6,962 bases of DNA from a bacterium (GCA_021845705.1 JAJZVJ010000127.1:1-6962); one strand, 5' to 3'. Shown: positions 1 through 6,798, numbered from the stretch's first letter. Made by a program: numbers and translations. Notes: a model not told the origin generated them from the letters alone.

Positions 1-11
1 TCTTCCGATCT
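1..11. other. Illumina adapter remnant at left contig end
   Basis: The first 11 bases, TCTTCCGATCT, are identical to the 3' end of the standard Illumina adapter. They are not genomic. Read through on the minus strand they would append the false residues Asp-Arg-Lys to the bL31 fragment, where the family normally has a Gly after the His-Pro-Phe-Tyr-Thr stretch. Confidence 0.93.
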
Positions 12-142
12 GTGTAGAAAGGGTGGCAGGCGGCGCAGATCTCTACCTTTATGACAGGTTTTACCGCGCGGGTCTGGAAAGCGTTCCCGCAGACGCAGGT
101 AACTTCGCAGAGATCGTAGCTGGGGTGAATGTCGTTTTTCAT
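12..142 (-). CDS. rpmE: 50S ribosomal protein bL31, Zn-binding type, C-terminally truncated by contig end
   Basis: This is the N-terminal 44 residues or so of large-subunit ribosomal protein bL31, which sits at the central protuberance and takes part in contacts between the subunits. The start MKNDIHPSYD is the family signature, as are the CGN...F segment and the ending ICAACHPFYT. Four cysteines (C16, C18, C36, C39) form the zinc ribbon, so this is the Zn-containing rpmE type and not the Cys-less paralogue (ykgM/rpmE2 type) used under zinc limitation. A further cysteine, C12, is not part of the usual set. The ATG at 142-140 follows GAGGAAA about six bases upstream, a good ribosome binding site. 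The last 25 or so residues lie beyond the contig edge, and bases 1-11 are adapter, so the genuine sequence stops after the Thr codon's second base. The gene lies downstream of rho and the M23 gene, and a rho-rpmE neighbourhood is common in bacteria. It probably has its own promoter. Confidence 0.95.
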
Positions 143-176
143 TGTCTTTTCCTCAAAATTAAAGTCTGTTAGCGTA

Positions 177-182
177 ATTATA
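177..182 (-). promoter_or_regulatory. Extended -10 promoter for rpmE
   Basis: On the minus strand, 185-177 reads TGCTATAAT: a perfect TATAAT hexamer (182-177) preceded by the TGn extended -10 motif. A start site near 170 would give a leader of about 28 bases before the rpmE ATG at 142, with the ribosome binding site inside it. No good -35 hexamer is visible at 16-18 bases; that stretch falls in the left arm of the inverted repeat. Extended -10 promoters often work without a strong -35. The motif is seen in the sequence; its activity is inferred. Confidence 0.6.
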
Positions 183-190
183 GCATATTA

Positions 191-263
191 GGGGTCTTTA
201 CTTTTGATCTTTGCTTTGGAATATGCGGGATAACACACCACCCACGTCAAAAGTAAAGACCCC
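191..263. repeat. Perfect 17-bp inverted repeat with 39-base spacer (MITE/REP-like candidate)
   Basis: The left arm at 191-207 (GGGGTCTTTACTTTTGA) is exactly complementary to the right arm at 247-263, with 39 bases between. Both ends of the match break cleanly: position 190 versus 264, and 208 versus 246. In RNA from the M23 side, the hairpin would begin about 15 bases after the M23 stop codon. It could therefore end or protect the operon transcript, but there is no U-run after it and the loop is long, so it is not a standard intrinsic terminator. The arm sequence resembles short palindromic intergenic repeats I recall from metagenomic bacterial genomes, but I could not verify that here. Alternatives are a REPIN or MITE, or a regulatory stem. 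Confidence 0.75.
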
Positions 264-278
264 CATCTACATTTCTCC

Positions 279-1244
279 CTATCTTTTCCCTATCCTGGCC
301 AGCGGGTTCACGGACTTGCCCGAAGGCAGGATTATCTCAAAGTGAAGGTGCGGGCCGGTGGAAAGACCGGTGGAACCCACTTTGCCCAGCAGGGTCCTGG
401 ATTTCTGAACGGTTTCCCCTACAGCTACAGCCAGCTTGGAAAGGTGCCCGTAGCGGCACATCGAGCCGTCCTTGTGCTTAACCTCGACGGTATTGCCGTA
501 ACCGCCCTTCCAGCCTGAGAAGACCACTGTGCCGGAGCGGGACGGGTAGACCGGGGTCCCCAGCGGCATCGGGATATCGCAGCCGGCGTGAAAGATCCTT
601 CTTTTAAGTATCGGGTGGTAGCGCATGCCGAAGCGGGAACTGATGCGCCCGAAACTCCTGAGCGGCATGCGGTAAGTATCCAGGTCCAGGTAGACGGAAG
701 GCAGGTAAACCCTGTCCCCTTTGCTGAACTTGTAGTTCGTGAGAAGGGCGGAGGGCGGCAGGTCGTTATCTTCCACTATCTCCGACTTGAACGACTTCAG
801 GTCCCGTCCCTTTCCCGCGTAGCGGGCGGCTATGCCGTTAAGGCTTTCCCCGTTGGCGGTAACTTCGTAAAGCAGGCCCTTGCCGTTATAGACGCGGATG
901 TAGCCGCCGCGCGACATGAAGATGAACTCGTTGGAATTGGTGCTCTGCAGCGACCTCACGTCGGTGCCGTAGGCGGAAGCGAGCGTGCGCACGTTATCGC
1001 CCTTGGCCACCTTGTGCCGCGCGTTTATCAGGCGCGGGATAAGGCGGAAGGCTTCGGCCGGAGGTTCCACGGGGCCCGGAGGCGTCAGCACCGAGAAGCG
1101 GGCGTAGTACAAGGGAGAGATCCCCGGCGCTAGCGCCGAAGAGAGCGCCGCCGTTCCCAGCAGGATGCCAAGCCCGGCGGCGACCTTCCACCGGCTGCCG
1201 GCACTTATCCCGCGGCTCGCGGGTGAATTTTCTTTTTCTCTCAT
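279..1244 (-). CDS. Membrane-anchored LysM/M23 (LytM-type) metallopeptidase
   Basis: This 321-residue protein is predicted to cut peptide cross-bridges of peptidoglycan, or to activate amidases, outside the cytoplasmic membrane. Residues 20-40 are a hydrophobic segment after a basic N-terminus. There is no lipobox and the ALA-P site is poor for cleavage, so a signal anchor is likely. Residues 76-118 form a LysM module. Residues 124-183 look like a second, longer LysM-like module with the usual closing GDRVYLPS. The M23 domain covers about 197-316: the GMRYHP motif (205-211), zinc ligands H219 and D223 in HAGCD, H267 in YGHLS, and HLHFE with H299 and H301. All the catalytic positions I expect are present, so it should be active and not a degenerate EnvC/NlpD-like activator. 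The ATG at 1244 has AGAGG a few bases upstream and lies 25 bases after the rho stop, which suggests co-transcription. The stop is TAG at 281-279. Confidence 0.9.
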   Translation of the reverse strand: MREKENSPASRGISAGSRWKVAAGLGILLGTAALSSALAPGISPLYYARFSVLTPPGPVEPPAEAFRLIPRLINARHKVAKGDNVRTLASAYGTDVRSLQSTNSNEFIFMSRGGYIRVYNGKGLLYEVTANGESLNGIAARYAGKGRDLKSFKSEIVEDNDLPPSALLTNYKFSKGDRVYLPSVYLDLDTYRMPLRSFGRISSRFGMRYHPILKRRIFHAGCDIPMPLGTPVYPSRSGTVVFSGWKGGYGNTVEVKHKDGSMCRYGHLSKLAVAVGETVQKSRTLLGKVGSTGLSTGPHLHFEIILPSGKSVNPLARIGKR

Positions 1245-1269
1245 CCAGCCTCTGCTCCCGGGTTCCTGA

Positions 1270-2838
1270 CTACCTGTCGGACCCCATTTCCATGGATTTC
1301 AGGAAATCCTTGTTGGACTTGGTGGCGCCGAGTTTGGACACCAGCAGTTCCAGCGAATCGATGGGCGACAGCGGGGCCAGCACTTTGCGCAGGATCCAGA
1401 CCTTGTTCAGCTCGTCCTCGCTCATCAGCAGCTCTTCCTTGCGGGTAGAGGTGCGGTTGATGTCGATGGCCGGGAACACGCGGCGGTCGGCGAGCTTCCG
1501 CTCCAGGTAGATCTCGGAGTTGCCGGTACCTTTGAATTCTTCGAAGATGACGTCGTCCATGCGGCTGCCGGTCTCTACCAGGGCCGTGGCGATGATGGTC
1601 AGCGAGCCGCCTTCCTCTATGTTGCGGGCCGCGCCGAAGAAGCGCTTGGGCCGCTGCAGGGAGGTGGACTCGAGACCGCCGGACAGCACGCGGCCGGAGG
1701 AGGGCGCCACGGTATTGTAGGCGCGGGCGAGGCGCGTGATCGAGTCCAGCAGGATCACCACGTCCTTGCCGTGCTCGGTCATGCGCTTGGCTTTTTCAAG
1801 AACTATTTCCGAGACCTGCACGTGGCGGTCGGCCGGCTCGTCGAAAGTGGAGGCTATCACCTCGCCGCGCACGGAGCGCTTCATGTCGGTGACTTCCTCG
1901 GGGCGCTCGTCGATGAGCAGCACCAGGAGCTCGATCTCGGGGTGGTTGGTGGCGAGCGAATTGGCGATGCGCTGCAGGATCATGGTCTTGCCGGTCTTGG
2001 GCGCGGCCACGATGAGCTGGCGCTGGCCCTTGCCGATCGGGACTATAAGGTCGATCACGCGGCCGGTCATCTCGTTCTTGGCCGTCTCGAGGAGGAACCG
2101 GGCGTTGGGGTGCAGCGGGGTGAGGTTGTCGAAAAGGGGCCGGTGGCCTATCTTCTCTATCTCGAAGCCGTTCACGGTCTTTACCTGCAGCAGCGCGAAG
2201 AACCTTTCCCCGTCCTTGGGAGGGCGGATGAGGCCGTTCACGGAGTCGCCCTTGCGGAGCCCCAGTTTCTTTATCTGCGACGGGGAAACGTAAATATCCT
2301 CGTGGCTGGAAAGGTAGTTGTATTCCTGGGAGCGCAGGAAGCCGAAGCCGTCCGGCAGTATTTCCAGCACGCCTTCGCCCTGCACTATGCCGTTCTGCCT
2401 GGCCTGGGCTTCCATAAGCTTGCCGATCAGTTCCTGCTTGCGCAGGCCGGAAACCCCTTCCAGGTTATGCTGTTCCGCGATCTTTACCAGTTCGGCCACG
2501 GTCATCTTCGTCAGCACCGTGACGTCCATCTTCGGCAGATTCGGATTCTGCCCCTGGGGCTGACCCTGGTTCTGGTTCTGGCCCTGGTTGGGCGTCCTGT
2601 TGTTTTCCATTTTCTGATTTCCCCTTGTGTCCTGCTGCTGACCGTTCCCGTTGCGCTGCCCGTTCCTGGGCGCGCCGTTCTGGTTCCCTGTACGCCTGTT
2701 CTCTCCGTATTGCGCTTCGGGCGCCGGATTGTTCCTTGCGCCCTGAGAATCGTTGCCGGCCGGACGGCCGTTCTTTTCCTGCCGCTCTTCGTGCGTGGCC
2801 GTCTTCATGTTTTTATCTTCCTGTCCTTGTTCGTTCAT
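1270..2838 (-). CDS. rho: Transcription termination factor Rho with long Gln/Asn-rich N-terminal region
   Basis: Rho is the hexameric RNA-dependent ATPase/translocase that ends transcription and silences untranslated RNA. This protein has 522 residues against 419 in E. coli; the extra length is at the N-terminus. Residues 1-100 are low-complexity and rich in Gln, Asn, Gly and Arg. The Rho N-terminal helical domain follows (about 105-145). The cold-shock-like RNA-binding domain (about 152-222) contains GVLEILPDGFGFLR. The ATPase core carries Walker A APKTGKT (279-285), LLIDERPEEVTDM with E311, Walker B VVILLD ending at D365, the RVLSGG loop (383-388), the FFGAARN and FKGTGN segments, and the arginine finger at R466 in NRTSTRKEELL. 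The core looks fully functional. The ATG at 2838 has AGAGGAAAA just upstream, overlapping the coaE stop. An in-frame ATG at 2808 (Met11) also has an AGGAAG at about eight bases, so a start ten residues later is possible. The gap to coaE is 9 bases, leaving no room for a private leader. Confidence 0.97.
   Translation of the reverse strand: MNEQGQEDKNMKTATHEERQEKNGRPAGNDSQGARNNPAPEAQYGENRRTGNQNGAPRNGQRNGNGQQQDTRGNQKMENNRTPNQGQNQNQGQPQGQNPNLPKMDVTVLTKMTVAELVKIAEQHNLEGVSGLRKQELIGKLMEAQARQNGIVQGEGVLEILPDGFGFLRSQEYNYLSSHEDIYVSPSQIKKLGLRKGDSVNGLIRPPKDGERFFALLQVKTVNGFEIEKIGHRPLFDNLTPLHPNARFLLETAKNEMTGRVIDLIVPIGKGQRQLIVAAPKTGKTMILQRIANSLATNHPEIELLVLLIDERPEEVTDMKRSVRGEVIASTFDEPADRHVQVSEIVLEKAKRMTEHGKDVVILLDSITRLARAYNTVAPSSGRVLSGGLESTSLQRPKRFFGAARNIEEGGSLTIIATALVETGSRMDDVIFEEFKGTGNSEIYLERKLADRRVFPAIDINRTSTRKEELLMSEDELNKVWILRKVLAPLSPIDSLELLVSKLGATKSNKDFLKSMEMGSDR
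2545..2589 (-). repeat. In-frame hexanucleotide repeat (NNN-CAG)x7 inside rho
   Basis: Read on the minus strand, codons 84-98 of rho have CAG (Gln) at every second position, seven times in a row. The alternating codons are AAC, GGC, AAC, AAC, GGT, CCC, GGG and AAT. The result is a six-base periodic DNA tract encoding alternating Gln with Asn, Gly or Pro. Gain or loss of a unit would keep the frame and change only the length of the disordered region. It lies just before the Rho N-terminal helical domain. Confidence 0.8.
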
Positions 2839-2847
2839 TTTTCCTCT

Positions 2848-3474
2848 TTATTTCCCGGCCGTCCCCCTTAAGAAACGGCACACAAATTTTATCTTCGCTT
2901 CCAGCCGGCCCGGCGCGCCGGAGTTTTCCAGCACTATATCCGCCCTGCCGTATTTCTCCGCGGCGCTGAGCTGGGCTTTCACCCTTGCCCTGTACTGCGC
3001 CTGGCTCCAGCCCCGGTTCAAGGCCCTGGCTTCTAGTATCTTATCCGGGGCCGCCAGGCAGACCGTAAAAGTGAAACACTCCGCGAGTCCAGCCTCGAAC
3101 AGCAGGGGCGCCTCGACAACCGATATCTTTTTTCTGGATTTGGTTATTAGTGAGTGGATTCTTCTAAGGATTCGCGGATGCAGCAGGCCTTCCAGCCATT
3201 TCCGTTTCGCCGGCGAGCCGAAAACCTCGGCCGCCAGCTTTTTTTTGTCCAGTAAACCGTTTGTAAGGATTTTATCGGAACCAAACTTCCTAGATATTGT
3301 ATGGTAAATGGCCGGGGTTGTCAATAGCTCAGAGGTCACAGCGTCCGCGGAGATCACGCAGGCGCCCTCCCGTGCAAAACACTTCAAAGCGAAGCTCTTG
3401 CCGGAAGCTATGGGCCCCGTAAGCCCCAGCACTATCCTTCCGCGCGGCGCTATTCTGGTATCCCGGATCTTCAT
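2848..3474 (-). CDS. coaE: Dephospho-CoA kinase
   Basis: This enzyme uses ATP to phosphorylate the 3'-hydroxyl of the ribose of dephospho-CoA, the last step of cytoplasmic coenzyme A synthesis. The 208 residues match the family's usual length of about 200. The P-loop GPIASGKS (20-27) follows the strand IVLGLT. The LID/CoA region holds LLHPRI (97-102). The core strand VVEAPLLFEAGL (119-130) carries the family's PLLFE signature. The C-terminal part has the RxxxRVKAQLS segment and the ADIVLENSG ending (178-186), equivalent to the common DxVIdNsG. One difference is ISAD (41-44) where most members have IDAD, so the first acidic residue is Ser42. The ATG at 3474 has GGGGCGGA upstream. It lies 11 bases after the rhomboid gene and 9 bases before rho. 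In Firmicutes coaE also sits close to polA, usually with mutM between; here the rhomboid takes that place. Function is fairly certain. Confidence 0.94.
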   Translation of the reverse strand: MKIRDTRIAPRGRIVLGLTGPIASGKSFALKCFAREGACVISADAVTSELLTTPAIYHTISRKFGSDKILTNGLLDKKKLAAEVFGSPAKRKWLEGLLHPRILRRIHSLITKSRKKISVVEAPLLFEAGLAECFTFTVCLAAPDKILEARALNRGWSQAQYRARVKAQLSAAEKYGRADIVLENSGAPGRLEAKIKFVCRFLRGTAGK

Positions 3475-3485
3475 TTTTCCGCCCC

Positions 3486-4235
3486 TCAGGCGCGCCCGCC
3501 TTTGCGGCGCGCGTATCCGTCCAGCCTGGCCAGCTCCGAACGGCTCAGCGAGGACTGGCCTTTCTTCGAGATCTTTTCAAGGAGAGCGTCCACCTCCGCC
3601 TTCTCTTCCGCCGCGGGGTCCGGCTCTTCCCTGACCGGCCTTTCACGCCAGCGGCGCTCCGCCCAGAGCCAAAGCAGCCCCGCGCCCAGGCCGCCAAGGT
3701 GCGTTACACTGGAGATCTTGGAGCCGGGCCGCGAAAGCGTCATTACGAATTCCACGGCGCCAAGCAGAATAGCCATAGTGCGGGCGCTCATCGGGAAAAG
3801 GAAATAGACGTAGACCGTTACTTCGGGGTACAGGAAAGCGAAAGCCCCGAGCAGGCCGTAGATAGCGCCGGAAGCCCCTATCACCGGGATCGGCGAACCC
3901 AGGTCCCAGGCTGCCGTCAGCAGCGCGGCAGCGGCGCCGCAGGAGAGGAAATAGGCCAGGAATTTGCGGGACCCCATGCCGGGCTCGATGATCCGCCCGA
4001 GCATCCAGAGCATGAAGGCGTTAAAAAGGAAATGCCAGAAGTTGGCGTGTATGAAAATGTAAGTCAAAGCCTGCCAAAGCCTCAGGCGCCCGGTAAAATC
4101 CGCGGGGACCAGGCCGAAATAGTGGTTAAGCCAGCCGCCGAAAGCCAGCTCGCCCAGCCAGCCGGCGAAGCAGAACGCCACCAGCGCCCTGGTGACGGGC
4201 GGCAGTTCCCTCAGCGGGGCCGCGCTAAGCCTCAT
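3486..4235 (-). CDS. Rhomboid-family intramembrane serine protease
   Basis: This 249-residue membrane protein is predicted to cleave transmembrane segments of other proteins inside the membrane. About six membrane segments can be seen: 14-33, 57-80, 90-109, 118-136, 152-167 and 176-192. The active site is complete. The catalytic serine is S122 in GASG and the histidine is H179 in THLGG. H63, H68 and N72 in HANFWHFLFN match the H-x4-H-x3-N pattern of E. coli GlpG that helps form the oxyanion hole. The cytoplasmic tail (about 205-249) is charged and holds VDALLEKISKKGQSSLSRSELARL, a small helical tail commonly found on bacterial rhomboids (I believe the DUF6576 type). The ATG at 4235 lies within the last codons of polA, an 11-base overlap, with GGAAAAAT just upstream as a weak ribosome binding site. 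Translational coupling to polA is therefore likely. The substrate cannot be told from the sequence. Confidence 0.93.
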   Translation of the reverse strand: MRLSAAPLRELPPVTRALVAFCFAGWLGELAFGGWLNHYFGLVPADFTGRLRLWQALTYIFIHANFWHFLFNAFMLWMLGRIIEPGMGSRKFLAYFLSCGAAAALLTAAWDLGSPIPVIGASGAIYGLLGAFAFLYPEVTVYVYFLFPMSARTMAILLGAVEFVMTLSRPGSKISSVTHLGGLGAGLLWLWAERRWRERPVREEPDPAAEEKAEVDALLEKISKKGQSSLSRSELARLDGYARRKGGRA

Positions 4236-6798
4236 ATTTTTCCATATCCCGCCAGTTAGGGCCCGACTTCAGGTCCGCCTTCAAAGGGACGGACAGTTTA
4301 TAGGCCTGCTCCATCTCTTTCCTTATAAGGGCGGCGGCCTCCGGAAGGGCGCGGCGGCGCACCTCGAAGACAAGTTCGTCATGCACCTGCAGCAGCATGG
4401 ATACGTCCCCGGAGTTCTTAAAGCCGTGAAAGATCTTTATCATCGCCTTCTTGATTATATCGGCCGAGCCTCCCTGCACCGGGGTATTGACGGCGGCCCG
4501 CTCGGCAAAGGAGCGCAGGTGGGGGTTAGAGGCTTTCAGCTCGGGCAGCAGGCGCCGGCGTCCGGTGAAGGTAGTCACGAAGCCGGTCTTTTTAGCCTCG
4601 GCCATGGTCTTCCCGCTCCACTCCTTTACTCCCGGGCAGACCTCGAAATAATGCTTGATGTAGCTTGCGGCTTCGGTGCGGCTTATCCCCAGTTCACGGG
4701 AAAGGCCCTGCGGCGTCTGGCCGTAAACGATGCCGAAATTTATAGCTTTGGCCGCGCGGCGCATCTCGGGCGTCACCAGCTCCGGGGCGCAGTTAAAGAC
4801 CTCGGACGCCGTGCGCAGGTGTATGTCCTCGCCGTTCTTGAACGCCGAAACCAGGTTATGGTCCCCGGAAAGGTGGGCCAGCACCCGCAGGTCGATCTGG
4901 GAATAATCGGCGCTGAGCAGGGCAAAGCCCTCCCGCGCCACAAAACACTTCCGCACAAGCAGGCCGGCTTCCGACCGTACCGGGATATTCTGCAGATTCG
5001 GTTTTGAACTGGAGAAGCGGCCGGTGGCCGTTCCGAGCTGGTCGAAAGTGGTATGCAGCCGCCCGTCCGGCCCCGCGGCGGCGAGCAAGTTGTCCACAAA
5101 AGAGGATTTTAATTTGGAGATCTCCCGGTATTCCATCAGCAGCGGGACTACCGGGTGGGCGGCCTTTAAATAGACCAGCGCCTCTTCTCCCGTGGAGTAG
5201 CCTTCCTTGTTCTTGAACTGCTTTTTCCGGGCTTCTTCAAGGCCCAGGTTCAGTTTTTCGTAAAGGAGGAAGGCCACCTGCTTGGGGGAATTCAGGTTTA
5301 CCTGCACCCCTGTCAGGCGCTCCGACTCCGCCTGCAGTTCCGCCAGTTTTTTCTCGAACCTGGAGGACAGTTCGCCGAGCAGGGCGGTGTCCGCGGCCGT
5401 GCCGTGCTGTTCCATGGAATATACCGCGGGCAGCAGCGGCAGTTCCAGTTCCGCGTAAACCGGCAGCATCCCGGTTTTCTCAAGTTCTTCTTTAAGCTTG
5501 GTCTCAAGTTCGGGGAGGGCGGCGCAGGCCTGCGTCTTTTCTTCCGCCGAGCCCGGCGGCTGCATGGTCAGCCCCAGCCTCTCAAAGGCCACCTGCGGCA
5601 GCGCCGCCTTGCGCGCCCCCGAGGCCAGCAGGGCCGCGGCCGCTTCCACTTCGAAGAAATTAAAAGGTTCGGAGCCCGCCGCCATGCCCAGCAGGCGCAT
5701 TACCGACTTTATACCGAAGACGGTCTTTTTAACGTTTTTATCGGCTAATATCCGCGCGGCCTTCGCGGCCTGGTCCGGTGTAACGGCTCCGGGACTGAAT
5801 ATGCATACGCCCTCTTTTGAGCCTATGGCCAGCCCATCTTCAAAAGAGGCGAAAGAAAGAACCGCGGCCTTGGAATTAAGTACCTCATCAGACGGCCTCA
5901 CCGGCGGGAGGTCGGCCGGTATGTGCGCCGATGCCGCGGTGCCGGCCAGCGCCAGCAGTTCCTTGAATTCAAGACGGCGGGCCATTTCCTCAAGCTCCGG
6001 GCCTCCGGGGACGGCGGGCTTGAATATCTCCAGCCCTTCCTCTACAGGCGCGTCGCCTTCCAGCGTTACAAGACGGCGGGACAGGCGGGCGTTCTCCATA
6101 TCCTTTGCCACCTTGGCCAGGGCCTTATCGGACTCTACCAGGGCGGGGTCCATGGCGGCGGCAAGTATTTTTTCAAGCGGCCCATAGGACTGAACCAGCT
6201 TGGCCGCGCTTTTAGGCCCCACGCCGGCCACGCCCGGCACATTGTCGGAGGAATCGCCGGTAAGGGCGAAATAATCGGGGAGCAGGCCCGGCGGAACGCC
6301 GTATTTCTTCAACACGGCCTCCGGGCCCGAGAAATCCGGCGAGGAGCCGTCCCAGAGCTTTATATTTTCCCCGGCCAGCTGGGCGGCGTCTTTATCCCCG
6401 GAAACTATCACGGCTTCCAGGCCGGCTTTCCCGGCGCGGCGGGCCAGGGTGGCAATGAGGTCGTCCGCCTCGAAACCTTTAAGATAAACGCCTTTAAGGC
6501 CCAGCGCTTTAACAAGGTCGCGCGCGGTATTAAGCTGTCCGATAAGCCCCGGTTCGGTCTCGGCGCGGTTAGCCTTGTACTCCGGGTAAAGCCCGTCCCG
6601 GAAGGTTCCGCCTTTGGAGTCGAAACAGACGGCTACATAGTCCGGTCTGCGCTCGCGGAGGATCTTGAGCAGTATGCGGGTAAAGCCGTAAAGGGCCCCC
6701 ACTTCCTCGCCCTTGGAGGTGGAGAACTTCGGCAGGGCGTGGTAGCTCCTGTGAAGGAAAGCGTGTGCGTCTATTATAAAAACGCGCTTGGTTGACAT
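4225..6798 (-). CDS. polA: DNA polymerase I, 5' nuclease plus polymerase, inactive proofreading domain
   Basis: This enzyme fills gaps and removes RNA primers in lagging-strand maturation and excision repair. At 857 residues it is closer to Taq (832) than to E. coli (928). The 5' nuclease domain is about 1-290, with metal-binding acids D10, D60, E110, D112, D113, D135, D137, D182 and D185, and a helix-hairpin-helix at GVAGVGPKSAAKL (189-201). Residues 300-450 correspond to the 3'-5' exonuclease fold but lack its acids: the DxE site reads SFASFEDG, and the other two motifs are also lost, so no proofreading is expected. The polymerase domain has motif A DYSQIDLR (D631), motif B RRAAKAINFGIVYG (R680, K684, F688, Y692) and motif C QVHDELV (D807, E808). 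F688 corresponds to E. coli F762. TAA directly precedes the ATG in frame, and the ATG abuts the conserved first strand, so the start is secure. There is no Shine-Dalgarno; the leader is GATATATAA. Confidence 0.97.
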   Translation of the reverse strand: MSTKRVFIIDAHAFLHRSYHALPKFSTSKGEEVGALYGFTRILLKILRERRPDYVAVCFDSKGGTFRDGLYPEYKANRAETEPGLIGQLNTARDLVKALGLKGVYLKGFEADDLIATLARRAGKAGLEAVIVSGDKDAAQLAGENIKLWDGSSPDFSGPEAVLKKYGVPPGLLPDYFALTGDSSDNVPGVAGVGPKSAAKLVQSYGPLEKILAAAMDPALVESDKALAKVAKDMENARLSRRLVTLEGDAPVEEGLEIFKPAVPGGPELEEMARRLEFKELLALAGTAASAHIPADLPPVRPSDEVLNSKAAVLSFASFEDGLAIGSKEGVCIFSPGAVTPDQAAKAARILADKNVKKTVFGIKSVMRLLGMAAGSEPFNFFEVEAAAALLASGARKAALPQVAFERLGLTMQPPGSAEEKTQACAALPELETKLKEELEKTGMLPVYAELELPLLPAVYSMEQHGTAADTALLGELSSRFEKKLAELQAESERLTGVQVNLNSPKQVAFLLYEKLNLGLEEARKKQFKNKEGYSTGEEALVYLKAAHPVVPLLMEYREISKLKSSFVDNLLAAAGPDGRLHTTFDQLGTATGRFSSSKPNLQNIPVRSEAGLLVRKCFVAREGFALLSADYSQIDLRVLAHLSGDHNLVSAFKNGEDIHLRTASEVFNCAPELVTPEMRRAAKAINFGIVYGQTPQGLSRELGISRTEAASYIKHYFEVCPGVKEWSGKTMAEAKKTGFVTTFTGRRRLLPELKASNPHLRSFAERAAVNTPVQGGSADIIKKAMIKIFHGFKNSGDVSMLLQVHDELVFEVRRRALPEAAALIRKEMEQAYKLSVPLKADLKSGPNWRDMEKYEA

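Noticed and set aside
191..263. The inverted repeat as a normal intrinsic terminator of the operon
   Set aside because: The loop is 39 bases and no U-run follows the stem on the transcribed strand, so it does not fit that class, although some role at the transcript end remains possible.
1771..2871. A 366-codon open frame on the plus strand opposite rho
   Set aside because: It is the antisense shadow of a clearly real rho gene in GC-rich sequence. Its translation has no recognisable domain, and its composition follows the reverse complement of rho codons.
3486..3625. The charged rhomboid C-terminal tail as a novel fused domain
   Set aside because: The LLEKISKKGxxSLSxxE pattern is common at the end of bacterial rhomboids, so it is ordinary for the family.
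4192..5007. A 271-codon open frame on the plus strand opposite the polA 3' end
   Set aside because: It covers the conserved polymerase motifs B and C on the other strand. No motif or domain is visible in its own translation.
5923..6795. A 290-codon open frame on the plus strand opposite the polA 5' part
   Set aside because: It is fully inside polA, shows no family motif, and is explained by GC-rich codon bias that removes stops from antisense frames.
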